From: an uncultured bacterium
GTDB taxonomy: Bacteria; Bacteroidota; Bacteroidia; Bacteroidales; Bacteroidaceae
Length of the DNA: 14,008 bases
Assembly (NCBI GenBank): GCA_905216095.1
Contig: CAJMSQ010000037.1
Location: 1-14,008 of the forward strand
Reading direction: 5' to 3'
Both the position numbers and the translations under genes were made by a program. Under the pieces are notes generated by a model that saw nothing but the letters and a program-made list of their open reading frames with translations, was not told the origin of the DNA and searched no databases. The number at the start of each line of letters is the position of its first letter. Positions within the stretch are counted from its first letter, which is position 1. Shown here piece by piece: positions 5,139 to 13,700 of this stretch.

Positions 5139-6938
5139 ATGACCGAAGAAAATATCCGGACCGGTTTTTCCGACCGCATAAAAGCCTGGTGCGAGGCACA
5201 TCTCAGCCAGCGGCAGTTCCTGCTCCTGCTCAGCTTCGCGGTAGGCATAGGGACGGCCGTGGCGGCCTATGTGCTGAAATGGCTCATCCACACCATCGAG
5301 ACCCTATTGACCTCACAATTCGACGTTACCAGCTCCAACTGGCTCTTTCTCGTGTATCCCGTCGTCGGCATCTTCCTCACGGCGCTTTTCATCAAGTATG
5401 TGGTGCGCGACAACATCGGGCACGGCGTGACGAAGATACTCTACGCCATATCGAGGCGGCAGGGGCACATCCGTCCCCACAACTGCTGGTCGAGCGTCAT
5501 AGCGTCCGCGCTGACCATCGGCTGCGGCGGAAGCGTCGGCGCGGAGTCCCCCATCGTCCTCACGGGCTCGGCCATCGGCAGCAACCTGGGACGCATCTTC
5601 AAACTCGACCACAAGACGCTCATGCTGCTCATAGGCTGCGGCGCGTCGGGGGCCGTGGCGGGCATCTTCAAGGCCCCCATCGCCGGGCTGGTCTTCACGC
5701 TCGAGGTGCTGATGATAGACCTGACCATGGCCTCGTTGTTGCCGCTCCTGGTCAGTTGTCTGACAGCCACATGCCTGACCTACGCGCTCACAGGTACCGA
5801 GGCCATGTTCTCTTTCGACCTGAACGACCCGTTTACCGTGGAGCGCGTGCCCTCCACCATACTGCTCGGCATCTTTTGCGGCCTGGTGTCGCTCTATTTC
5901 ACCCGTACCATGAACTCCTTCGAGAAGGTGTTCGCGCGGCTGGACAGCCTCTATACGAAACTGGCCCTGGGCGGTTCGGTGCTGGCCCTGCTCATCTATT
6001 TCTTCCCCCCGCTCTACGGCGAAGGTTACACCACCATCAACACGCTGCTCTCGGCAGGCGGTAGCGGCGGGGTGGACAATGTGATGAACAATTCGCTCTT
6101 CTACGGGCACTCGGAATACCTGCTCGTCTATCTGGGCCTGATTGTCGTGTTCAAAGTCTTCACGACGACGGCCACCAACGGCGGAGGCGGTTGCGGCGGT
6201 ACGTTTGCGCCGAGCCTTTTCCTGGGCTGCGTGGGCGGATATGTATTCTCGCGCCTGTGGAACTGCTACGAACCGCTGGCCATCCACGTGCCCGAGACGA
6301 ATTACGCCCTGCTGGGCATGGCCGGCGTCATGAGCGCGGTGTTTCACGCGCCGCTGACGGGCGTTTTCCTCATTGCCGAACTGACGGGCGGCTATGACCT
6401 GTTCATCCCGCTGATGATAGTGTCGGCCAGCAGCTATCTGACCATACATACCTTTGAGCCGCACAGCATTTACTCCATGCGACTGGCGCGTCAGGGCGAC
6501 CTGCTCACACATCACAAGGACCGCTCCATCCTGACGCTCATGTCGCTCGACGCCGTCATAGACAAACAGCGCCCGCGCCTCAGTCCCGACATGAATCTCG
6601 GGCAGCTGGTGCAGGTGGTGTCGAAGAGCAAGGCCAACAACTTCGCGGTGTGCGACCGCAAGGGCGGCCTGCTGGGCGTCGTGAACCTGCAAAGCATCCG
6701 CAAGGTGATATTCCGCAGCGAACTTTACAGGGTCTACACGGCCGAACAACTGATGCAGCAGCCGGCGGCCATACTGACAACGACCGACTCGATGGCGGTT
6801 ATCATGGACCGCTTCCAGGATACGGACGCCGCGGTGCTGCCTGTGCTCGACTCCGACCGTAACTTTGTGGGATTCATCACGAAACCGCGCCTCTACGCCT
6901 CGTACCGACAAATCATGAAGGACTTCTCGGAAGAATGA
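5139..6938 (+). CDS. ClC-family chloride channel/transporter with C-terminal CBS pair
   Basis: This 599-residue inner-membrane protein moves chloride or a related anion. The start is taken as the ATG at 5139; an in-frame GTG at 5103 overlaps the tsaC stop and adds only polar residues. The hydrophobic ClC core spans about residues 25-455. Anion-pathway motifs are GHGV (94-97), GAESP (134-138), GGTFAP (353-358) and Tyr445 in SIYSM, the equivalents of GSGIP, GREGP, GGIFAP and Tyr445 in E. coli ClC-ec1. The external gating glutamate is kept (Glu136). At the internal proton-glutamate site (Glu203 in ClC-ec1) the sequence is FTLEVLM, with Val190, as in ClC channels rather than classical exchangers. 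Two CBS domains follow at about 466-528 and 530-595 and may bind adenine nucleotides. It sits between tsaC (32-base gap) and the CDF gene (55-base gap). Confidence 0.9.
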   Translation: MTEENIRTGFSDRIKAWCEAHLSQRQFLLLLSFAVGIGTAVAAYVLKWLIHTIETLLTSQFDVTSSNWLFLVYPVVGIFLTALFIKYVVRDNIGHGVTKILYAISRRQGHIRPHNCWSSVIASALTIGCGGSVGAESPIVLTGSAIGSNLGRIFKLDHKTLMLLIGCGASGAVAGIFKAPIAGLVFTLEVLMIDLTMASLLPLLVSCLTATCLTYALTGTEAMFSFDLNDPFTVERVPSTILLGIFCGLVSLYFTRTMNSFEKVFARLDSLYTKLALGGSVLALLIYFFPPLYGEGYTTINTLLSAGGSGGVDNVMNNSLFYGHSEYLLVYLGLIVVFKVFTTTATNGGGGCGGTFAPSLFLGCVGGYVFSRLWNCYEPLAIHVPETNYALLGMAGVMSAVFHAPLTGVFLIAELTGGYDLFIPLMIVSASSYLTIHTFEPHSIYSMRLARQGDLLTHHKDRSILTLMSLDAVIDKQRPRLSPDMNLGQLVQVVSKSKANNFAVCDRKGGLLGVVNLQSIRKVIFRSELYRVYTAEQLMQQPAAILTTTDSMAVIMDRFQDTDAAVLPVLDSDRNFVGFITKPRLYASYRQIMKDFSEE

Positions 6939-6993
6939 CTCGCGGCGGAGGCGGACAAGGCATATACATTCCTTTTCATAAAAGAACGAAACG

Positions 6994-7962
6994 ATGAGCG
7001 AAAACCGGGAAAACAACCGCAGAAAGGAGCGGGAGAAACGCATCTACCGCGTGACCGTCATAGGCAGCATAGGCAATCTGTGCCTGCTGCTCTTTAAATT
7101 CTTTGCCGGCATAGTGGGCGGAAGCGCGGCAATGGTGGCCGACGCCGTTCACTCGCTTTCCGACTTTGCCACCGATATTGTCGTCCTCTTTTTTGTCCGC
7201 ATAGCCGGACGGCCGAGCGACGAATGCCACGACTTCGGGCATGGCAAGTACGAGACACTGGGGACAACCGTCATCGGGATGATGTTGCTCGTCGTCGGGG
7301 CGGGCATCTTCTGGAGCGGATGTACCGCCGTCTACGATTTCCTGCAAGGCCGCGCGCTGGAACGTCCGGGCTACATCTCGCTGGTTGCCGCGCTACTCTC
7401 GATTGTCGTCAAGGAAGTGCTTTACCGCTATACGGTTACGGTCGGCCGGCGGCTGAGGTCTTCGGTCGTGGTGGCCAATGCGTGGCACCACCGCAGTGAT
7501 GCCTTTTCTTCCATCGGCACGGCGGCCGGCATAGGCGGCGCTGTGTTGCTGGGACCCGCGTGGCATGTGCTCGACCCCTTGGCCGCCATCGTCGTGAGCG
7601 TATTCATCATACGCGCGGGCCTGTCCCAGTTGATTCCCTGTGTGGACGAACTTCTCGAAAAGTCCCTGCCCGAGCAGGACGAGCGCTTCATCCGCAAGAC
7701 CATCCTTGCGCATCCCGGCGTTTCAGACCCGCACAACCTGCGCACACGCCGCATAGGCACTTATTGCGCCATAGAAGTGCACTTCCGCATGGACGGAAAC
7801 ACGACCATCGACGAGGCGCACGCCGCCACACGTACCATCGAGGACCGGTTGCGCAGGCATTTCGGTCCCGAAACCATCATCAACACACACGTGGAACCGG
7901 TGAAGCCGGCCGCGACGCAGCGGAACGACGAAGGAAAACAATCTTCCGAAAAACCACAATAA
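6994..7962 (+). CDS. Cation diffusion facilitator (CDF) transporter, zinc-type site
   Basis: This 322-residue inner-membrane antiporter is predicted to export divalent metal in exchange for protons. The transmembrane domain covers about residues 18-212, and a cytoplasmic ferredoxin-like dimerisation domain follows at about 215-303. The transport site can be read as His53 and Asp57 (DAVHSLSDF) plus His165 and Asp169 (AWHHRSDAF). This His-Asp/His-Asp arrangement is associated with zinc preference in characterised CDF proteins, whereas E. coli YiiP has Asp-Asp/His-Asp. The motif FGHGKYE (81-87) is also typical. Charged tails occur at both ends (residues 1-17 and about 304-322) without a histidine-rich loop. 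The gene is 55 bases after clc and 29 bases before the PorT-like gene, in an apparent operon. Confidence 0.92.
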   Translation: MSENRENNRRKEREKRIYRVTVIGSIGNLCLLLFKFFAGIVGGSAAMVADAVHSLSDFATDIVVLFFVRIAGRPSDECHDFGHGKYETLGTTVIGMMLLVVGAGIFWSGCTAVYDFLQGRALERPGYISLVAALLSIVVKEVLYRYTVTVGRRLRSSVVVANAWHHRSDAFSSIGTAAGIGGAVLLGPAWHVLDPLAAIVVSVFIIRAGLSQLIPCVDELLEKSLPEQDERFIRKTILAHPGVSDPHNLRTRRIGTYCAIEVHFRMDGNTTIDEAHAATRTIEDRLRRHFGPETIINTHVEPVKPAATQRNDEGKQSSEKPQ

Positions 7963-7991
7963 ATATAACCGCGCGACGTTTATATACAAAC

Positions 7992-8705
7992 ATGAATTGG
8001 TCCGAGAAAACATATTCCCTGTTGCTGGCACTTCTTTGTTGCCTGCCGCTGGCCGCGCAAACCCGGAAGGTGCAGAACCGTCCCTTCATAGACGAGCGGC
8101 GCTTCCACTACGGTTTTACCGTCGGACTGCACGACCAGAGCGTCAAGATACGCAACAACGGGTACACAGACCCCGCGACGGGAGCACAATGGCTGGCCGA
8201 AAACGACCGGCAAGGCATCGGCTTGAGCGTGGGCATATTGGGCGAATGGAAACTGAACAGGAATTTCGCGCTGCGCCTGGTTCCCTCGCTGCACTTCGGC
8301 AGCAAGCACATCGCTTTCCGCAACCTGGCGACGGGAGAAGAGGAGACGCAGGACATGAAGTCCTCTTACCTGTCACTGCCCCTCGATGTGAAAATCGCCG
8401 CACCGCGTTTCAACAATTACCGGCCCTACGTCATCGCGGGCGTAGCCCCGCAGTACGACCTCACGGCAGGCAAGCACACCAAACTGCGTGCCAAGCCGTT
8501 CAACCTGATGCTGGAGGCCGGTCTCGGATGCGACTTGTACCTGCCTTTCTTCAAGCTCATTCCCGAACTGAAGTTCTGCTTCGGTCTCGGCAACATCCTG
8601 CAAAAGAAACGCAACGACCAGACTGACCCTTCACAGCTCGTATTTACGCAAAGCGCCGACGGCATGACGAACAACATGGTGGTGCTTTCGTTCTACTTTG
8701 AATAG
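7992..8705 (+). CDS. porT: PorT-like outer-membrane beta-barrel protein
   Basis: The ATG at 7992 gives 237 residues beginning with a signal peptide, MNWSEKTYSLLLALLCCLPLAAQ, probably cut near AAQ; the frame is open further upstream, but that part overlaps the CDF gene in another frame and is not coding. The mature start NRPFIDERRFHYGFTVGLHDQSVKI and the later LMLEAGLGCDLYLPFFKLIPELKFCFGLGNIL resemble PorT proteins, with alternating beta-strand sequence throughout and the end VVLSFYFE. PorT was defined as an outer-membrane protein needed for type IX secretion in Porphyromonas, but homologues also occur in Bacteroidales lacking a full type IX system. A generic small barrel (OMP_b-brl_2 type) is the conservative alternative. 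It lies 29 bases after the CDF gene. Confidence 0.72.
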   Translation: MNWSEKTYSLLLALLCCLPLAAQTRKVQNRPFIDERRFHYGFTVGLHDQSVKIRNNGYTDPATGAQWLAENDRQGIGLSVGILGEWKLNRNFALRLVPSLHFGSKHIAFRNLATGEEETQDMKSSYLSLPLDVKIAAPRFNNYRPYVIAGVAPQYDLTAGKHTKLRAKPFNLMLEAGLGCDLYLPFFKLIPELKFCFGLGNILQKKRNDQTDPSQLVFTQSADGMTNNMVVLSFYFE

Positions 8706-8713
8706 ACATGCTT

Positions 8714-8730
8714 CGGCGGAGAAGCCGCCG
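8714..8730 (+). terminator. Small GC hairpin after the PorT-like gene, weak terminator candidate
   Basis: CGGCGG (8714-8719) and CCGCCG (8725-8730) form a 6-pair stem with a 5-base loop, 8 bases after the PorT-like stop. The nearest T run (TTTT in GATATTTTC) starts several bases beyond the stem, so termination would be partial at best. No -7 box is visible between here and the next gene at 8765, which favours read-through. Confidence 0.3.
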
Positions 8731-8764
8731 CGGCGATATTTTCAAGCCATAAAAACAAACTTTC

Positions 8765-9892
8765 ATGACACATACCGTTACGTCCGTGCCGAAGCGTCTG
8801 GCCTCGCTCGACATCCTGCGCGGCGCAGACCTGTTTCTGCTCGTCTTTCTGCAACCCGTTTTAATCGCGGTCGGCACACAGGCCGACATTCCCTGGCTCA
8901 ACGAAATCCTATATCACTTCGACCACGAGAGTTGGGAAGGCTTCCGCTTCTGGGACCTGGTGATGCCGCTGTTTCTCTTCATGACCGGCGTTTCCATGCC
9001 CTTTTCGTTGGCCAAGTACCGGACGGCCGGGGACAAGTCTGCCGTATGGCGGAAGATATTGAAGCGTTTCGTCGTGCTCTTTGTGCTGGGTATGGTGGTG
9101 CAAGGTAACCTTCTGGGGCTTGATCCCAAGCATCTGTATCTTTATACCAACACGCTGCAGGCCATTGCCACGGGCTATCTGATTGCCGCAATAGCTTTTC
9201 TTTGTCTTTCGTCGCGCGGACAGGTGGTTCTGGCCCTGCTTCTGTTGGCGGCATACTGGTTCCCGATGACGTTCCTGGGCGACTTCACGCCCGAAGGTAA
9301 CTTTGCCGAGCGCCTGGACCGCCTTGTACTCGGCCGTTTCCGCGATGGTGTGTATTGGGACGAGGCGGGCAACTGGCATTTTTCCCCCTATTACAATTAT
9401 ACTTGGATACTCAGCAGTCTGACTTTCGGCGTGACCGTTATGCTCGGGTCGTTTGCAGGACAGCTGATGAAGGCGGAACGGGCGAACAGCCGCCGGGTAG
9501 TCGTGAAATTGCTGGTGGCCGGCGCGGCTTTGTCGCTTGCCGGTTGGCTTTGGAGCTTCCAAATGCCCGTTATCAAGCGCCTGTGGACGTGTAGCATGAC
9601 GTTACTTTCCGGCGGATACTGCTTTCTGCTGATGGGGCTGTTCTATTATGTCATCGACCACAAGGGTTGTTCGCGCGGACTGGGATGGCTGAAGATTTAC
9701 GGCATGAATTCGATAACGGCATACCTGTTGGGCGAGTGCATAAACTTCCGTTGCGTCGCCGCTTCCGTCAGCTACGGGCTGGAACAATACTTGGGCGATT
9801 ACTATGGCGCGTGGCTGACGTTCGCCAACTACCTTATCGTCTTCTTCATCCTCCGGGCGATGTACCGTAACGGTATTTTCCTAAAGATTTAG
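8765..9892 (+). CDS. DUF5009 / HGSNAT-like membrane acyltransferase
   Basis: This 375-residue polytopic inner-membrane protein has roughly ten hydrophobic segments. The N-terminus PKRLASLDILRGADLFLLVF (9-28) carries the SLDxxRG signature of the HGSNAT/YeiB group. The block DHESWEGF-RFW-DLVMPLFLF (53-72) matches the region of human heparan-alpha-glucosaminide N-acetyltransferase around its catalytic His269: the histidine (His54), the Trp three residues on and the Asp ten residues on (Asp64) are all in register. Members are thought to carry acetyl groups from cytoplasmic acetyl-CoA across the membrane to a sugar; the bacterial substrate is not known. It is the last gene of the plus-strand run, 59 bases after the PorT-like gene, and is followed by a strong terminator. 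Confidence 0.82.
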   Translation: MTHTVTSVPKRLASLDILRGADLFLLVFLQPVLIAVGTQADIPWLNEILYHFDHESWEGFRFWDLVMPLFLFMTGVSMPFSLAKYRTAGDKSAVWRKILKRFVVLFVLGMVVQGNLLGLDPKHLYLYTNTLQAIATGYLIAAIAFLCLSSRGQVVLALLLLAAYWFPMTFLGDFTPEGNFAERLDRLVLGRFRDGVYWDEAGNWHFSPYYNYTWILSSLTFGVTVMLGSFAGQLMKAERANSRRVVVKLLVAGAALSLAGWLWSFQMPVIKRLWTCSMTLLSGGYCFLLMGLFYYVIDHKGCSRGLGWLKIYGMNSITAYLLGECINFRCVAASVSYGLEQYLGDYYGAWLTFANYLIVFFILRAMYRNGIFLKI

Positions 9893-9936
9893 CCGGAGGA
9901 AATATCTGCTTTCACGCGCTTACTTTTTCTAAAAAT

Positions 9937-9976
9937 AAAGCTCCGAACTGCCAAGTGCAGTCGGAGCTTTTGTTTT
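9937..9976. terminator. Bidirectional intrinsic terminator between DUF5009 and purL genes
   Basis: The arms at 9937-9951 (AAAGCTCCGAACTGC) and 9957-9970 (GCAGTCGGAGCTTT) pair over 14 positions with one bulged A and the 5-base loop CAAGT. On the plus strand the stem runs into TTTTGTTTT (9968-9976). On the minus strand it is followed by TTTATTTTTAG. Both convergent genes end within about 45 bases, so a single hairpin serves both. Confidence 0.92.
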
Positions 9977-9998
9977 GACAGGCGTAGTCGCCCTTTCT

Positions 9999-12900
9999 TT
10001 ACTTCTGCATGTGCTTTTCCACCCAGCGGCGGGCATTGACAAAGGCTTCCATCCACGGTGTGACTTCGTCGTTGCGCCGGTCTGCGGGATAGAAAGGATT
10101 CTGCCAGGGATAGAAGGCCCGTTCCAAGTGGGGCATCATGGCCACATGGCGGCCGTCCGCGCTGGCAATGCCGGCCACGTTGTAGTCCGAGCCGTTCGGG
10201 TTGCCGGGATACTCGTCGTAGCTGTATTTAAGTACTATATTATAATTGTCTTCCGGGAGAGGCAGCGAGAATTTTCCTTCGCCGTGTGCCACCCAGATGC
10301 CCAGCTGGTCGCCGCTGAGCGAGCCGAACATGACGCTACGATTAGTTTGGACGGTGAGTCCGAGGAACTTGCTTTCGAATTTCCGGCTGTCGTTGTGCAA
10401 CATGCGCGACTTCGCCGTGTGTTCCGGGTTGATAAGTCCCAACTCTATCATGAGCTGGCAGCCGTTACATACGCCCAACGAGAGCGTATCGGGGCGTGCG
10501 TAGAAGCGGTCGAGGGCAGCCTTGGCTTTAGGATTGTAGAGGAAAGCGCCGGCCCAGCCTTTGGCGGAACCGAGAACGTCGCTGTTCGAGAAACCTCCGC
10601 AGAAGACAATCATATTGATGTCGTCGAGCGTCTCGCGTCCCGTGATGAGGTCGGTCATCATGACGTCTTTCACATCGAAGCCGGCCAGATGGAGCACGTA
10701 AGCCATTTCCCGTTCGCCGTTCGTTCCTTTTTCGCGGATGATGGCGGCGCGGATGCCGCTCTTGGTGCGGCGTTCGGGCGAGATGCCGAGGCTTGCGAAC
10801 GTGCCCTTGAAGTCTTTGTGGATGTGATACTCCATGGGCTGCCGCTTATAATTGTCAAAGCGTTTCGCAGCGCAGCCGTTCATGCTCTGTTTCGTATCGA
10901 GCAGATAACTGGTCTCGAACCAAACGTCGCGCAGATGGTCGATGCCGAACTGATAGGTCGCGCCGTCTTTCTCTACCATGATGTGCCGTTCCTCGGTCGG
11001 CCGTCCCAGCTTGACGTAGGCCACGCCGGCATTGTCGAGGATGGTCTTGAACGCGCCTTTGTCCTTTTCGGCCACCTGTACCACGACGCCGGGGTTTTCG
11101 GCAAAAAGGATACGGACGAGGTCCGCGCCCTTGAATCCGTCGAGATTGATTTCGAGACCGCCTTCGCTATTGGCAAAGCACATTTCGAGCAGGCAGGTGA
11201 TGAGTCCGCCGGCAGACACGTCGTGTCCGGCCAGTATGAGACGTTCGTCCACCAGTTGTTGCACGGCGTTGAAGGCATCCCGGAAGTATTCGGGGTTCTT
11301 TACGGAAGGCACGTCCGAGCCTACGTATCCGAGGCTCTGGGCAAATGCCGAGCCGCCCAGACGAAGGGTGTCGAAGGAGAAGTCTATGTGATACAGCACC
11401 GACTTCTCGTTGCTGATGACCGGCGTCACCACCTTGCGTATGTCGCTCACTTCGCCGCCGGAGCTGACGATTACCGTTCCCGGAGATATGATTTTTTCGC
11501 CGTCGGGGTATTTCTGTGTCATCGACAACGAGTCTTTTCCGGTCGGGACATTGACTTTCAGCGCGCAGCAGAAGTCCGAGAGCGCCTGCACGCCTTTGTA
11601 GAGCCGTGCGTCCTCACCCTGTTGTGCGCGGCACGGCCACATCCAGTTGGCCGACAGGCTTACGCTGTCCAGGCCGTCGGCCAGCGGCGCCCACACCAGG
11701 TTGGTGAGGCTCTCGGCCACAGACAGGACGGAGCCTGCCGCGGGGTCGGCCAGTCCGGCCTGGGGTGCGTGTCCGATGGCGGTCGCAATGCCGGCCTTTC
11801 CCCGATAGTCGAGCGCCACCACGCCACAGTCGGCGAGCGGCAACTGGAGTTCGCCCTGCGTCTGCTGGCATGCCACCTTGCCGGTGACGGAACGGTCCAC
11901 CTTGTTGGTGAGCCAGTCCTTGCAGGCCACGGCTTCGAGCTGCAACACATTATATATATAGTCGTCTATCCGCGTGACGTCATATTCCACATCCTTGTAA
12001 GTGCGGACCACCGTGCTGTCCGTCATTACGGTCTTGGGCGAATGGCCGAACATCTGCGCGACGTCGAGGTCGAACGGCCGCACGCCGTCTCCCTGCTCGA
12101 AGGCAAAGTGCGCGTCGCCCGTGGTCTCGCCCACGACATACATAGGCGCGCGTTCGCGTTCGGCAATTTTGCGCACGTGGTCCAGGTGTTCTTCCTGGAT
12201 GAGCAGACCCATGCGCTCCTGGCTCTCGTTCGCTATGATTTCCTTGGCCGACAGTGTCGGGTCGCCCACGGGCAACTTCGTCATGTCAATGAGTCCGCCG
12301 CACTCTTCCACCAGTTCCGACAGACAGTTCACGTGTCCGGCCGAACCGTGGTCGTGGATGCTGACCACGGGGTTCACATCCTCCTCGCACAGGGCGCGCA
12401 CCAGGTTGTTGGCACGCTTCTGCATTTCGGGGTTAGCCCGCTGCACGGCGTTCAGTTCGATGCCGCTGCTGTACCGTCCCGTCTCGACAGACGATACGGA
12501 GCCGCCGCCCAGTCCGATGCGGTAGTTCTCGCCGCCGACGACAACCACCTTGTTGCCCTTTTTCGGCTCGCCTTTCAGGCAGTCGCGCCGCGTGCCGTAG
12601 CCCACGCCGCCGGCCAGCATGATGACCTTGTCATATCCGTACTTCTCGCCGTTTTCCGCGTGTTCGAAGGTGAGCACGGAACCGGTGATGAGCGGCTGTC
12701 CGAATTTGTTTCCGAAGTCGGACGCGCCGTTCGAAGCCTTTATCAGAATCTGTTCCGGCGTCTGGTACAGCCATTTCCGCACGTCGAGGATGTCCTCCCA
12801 GGGCCGTCCGCCGTCCAGCCGCGGATAGGCCGTCATGTAGACCGCCGTTCCGGCGATGGGCCACGAGCCTACGCCGCCGCCCATGCGGTCGCGGATTTCG

Positions 12901-13700
12901 CCGCCCGTACCTGTGGACGCGCCGTTGAAGGGTTCTACCGTCGTGGGGAAGTTATGTGTCTCCGCTTTCAGGGAAATGACGCTCTCGATGTCCTTGATGA
13001 CGAAGTAGTCGCTGGTGGAGTGGTCCTGCGGTGCGAACTGCTCGACGACAGGTCCGGCCGAGAAGGCCACGTTGTCCTTGTAGGCCGAAAGAATCTTGTG
13101 CGGGTTCTCCTGTGTCGTCTTCTTGATCATGGCAAAGAGCGAGGAAGGCATTTCCTGCCCGTCGATGATGAACGTTCCGCCGAAGATTTTGTGGCGGCAG
13201 TGCTCGGAGTTGATTTGCGCGAAGCCGAACACTTCGGAGTCGGTCAGTTTCCGGCCCAGCTGTCCCTCGACGTTGTGCAGGTAATCAATTTCTTCGGGCG
13301 ACAGGGCCAGCCCTTCCTGTTCGTTATAAGTATCAAGGTCGTCGATGAACTCGATGGCCGCCGGCTTCAGATCTATGGTGAAGATATGCTGGTCGAGGCC
13401 TTCGTACAGGCGTTGCAGCATGGGGTCGTGTTCGGCGTCGGCCCCCGAGACGGGAAAATACTCTTCGATGCGCGTGATGCCGCAGAGGTTCATGTTTTGC
13501 GTGATTTCCACGGCATTGGTGCTCCACGGCGTAATCATTTCGCGGCGCGGTCCGACAAACCAGCCCGGCAGGGCATCCGCGCTTTCGGGCCTGGCGTCGC
13601 CATAGAGCCAGCACAATTCTTTCACTTCTTCTTCGTTGAGCTGACGGTCCGCCTGTGTGGCGATGACGCTCTCCGACGGAGTTCTAAAAAAGAGAATCAT
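9999..13700 (-). CDS. purL: Phosphoribosylformylglycinamidine synthase, single-chain form
   Basis: This 1233-residue cytoplasmic enzyme performs the fourth step of purine synthesis, converting FGAR, glutamine and ATP to FGAM. It is the large fused form of Gram-negative bacteria and eukaryotes rather than the PurS/PurL/PurQ complex. An N-terminal domain is followed by the synthase domains, with NSEHCRH (164-170) and KAETHNFPT (245-253), and a second AIR-synthase-like half. A C-terminal class I glutaminase domain carries GVCNGCQ (1076-1082, nucleophile Cys1078) and the catalytic pair His1191 and Glu1193 in MPHLER. All expected catalytic motifs are intact and length is close to that of other large PurL proteins. 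The ATG at 13700 lies about 33 bases after the start site predicted from the upstream -7 box. The gene contains no TTA, CTA or TCA codon. Confidence 0.97.
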   Translation of the reverse strand: MILFFRTPSESVIATQADRQLNEEEVKELCWLYGDARPESADALPGWFVGPRREMITPWSTNAVEITQNMNLCGITRIEEYFPVSGADAEHDPMLQRLYEGLDQHIFTIDLKPAAIEFIDDLDTYNEQEGLALSPEEIDYLHNVEGQLGRKLTDSEVFGFAQINSEHCRHKIFGGTFIIDGQEMPSSLFAMIKKTTQENPHKILSAYKDNVAFSAGPVVEQFAPQDHSTSDYFVIKDIESVISLKAETHNFPTTVEPFNGASTGTGGEIRDRMGGGVGSWPIAGTAVYMTAYPRLDGGRPWEDILDVRKWLYQTPEQILIKASNGASDFGNKFGQPLITGSVLTFEHAENGEKYGYDKVIMLAGGVGYGTRRDCLKGEPKKGNKVVVVGGENYRIGLGGGSVSSVETGRYSSGIELNAVQRANPEMQKRANNLVRALCEEDVNPVVSIHDHGSAGHVNCLSELVEECGGLIDMTKLPVGDPTLSAKEIIANESQERMGLLIQEEHLDHVRKIAERERAPMYVVGETTGDAHFAFEQGDGVRPFDLDVAQMFGHSPKTVMTDSTVVRTYKDVEYDVTRIDDYIYNVLQLEAVACKDWLTNKVDRSVTGKVACQQTQGELQLPLADCGVVALDYRGKAGIATAIGHAPQAGLADPAAGSVLSVAESLTNLVWAPLADGLDSVSLSANWMWPCRAQQGEDARLYKGVQALSDFCCALKVNVPTGKDSLSMTQKYPDGEKIISPGTVIVSSGGEVSDIRKVVTPVISNEKSVLYHIDFSFDTLRLGGSAFAQSLGYVGSDVPSVKNPEYFRDAFNAVQQLVDERLILAGHDVSAGGLITCLLEMCFANSEGGLEINLDGFKGADLVRILFAENPGVVVQVAEKDKGAFKTILDNAGVAYVKLGRPTEERHIMVEKDGATYQFGIDHLRDVWFETSYLLDTKQSMNGCAAKRFDNYKRQPMEYHIHKDFKGTFASLGISPERRTKSGIRAAIIREKGTNGEREMAYVLHLAGFDVKDVMMTDLITGRETLDDINMIVFCGGFSNSDVLGSAKGWAGAFLYNPKAKAALDRFYARPDTLSLGVCNGCQLMIELGLINPEHTAKSRMLHNDSRKFESKFLGLTVQTNRSVMFGSLSGDQLGIWVAHGEGKFSLPLPEDNYNIVLKYSYDEYPGNPNGSDYNVAGIASADGRHVAMMPHLERAFYPWQNPFYPADRRNDEVTPWMEAFVNARRWVEKHMQK

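Noticed and set aside
5313..7043. A 576-codon minus-strand open frame opposite the ClC gene
   Set aside because: It is a codon-register shadow of clc with no recognisable domain, while the plus strand has clear ClC and CBS motifs.
7560..7991. An upstream extension of the PorT-like frame
   Set aside because: The extension overlaps the well-supported CDF gene in another frame. The ATG at 7992 is followed by a good signal peptide, so it is the real start.
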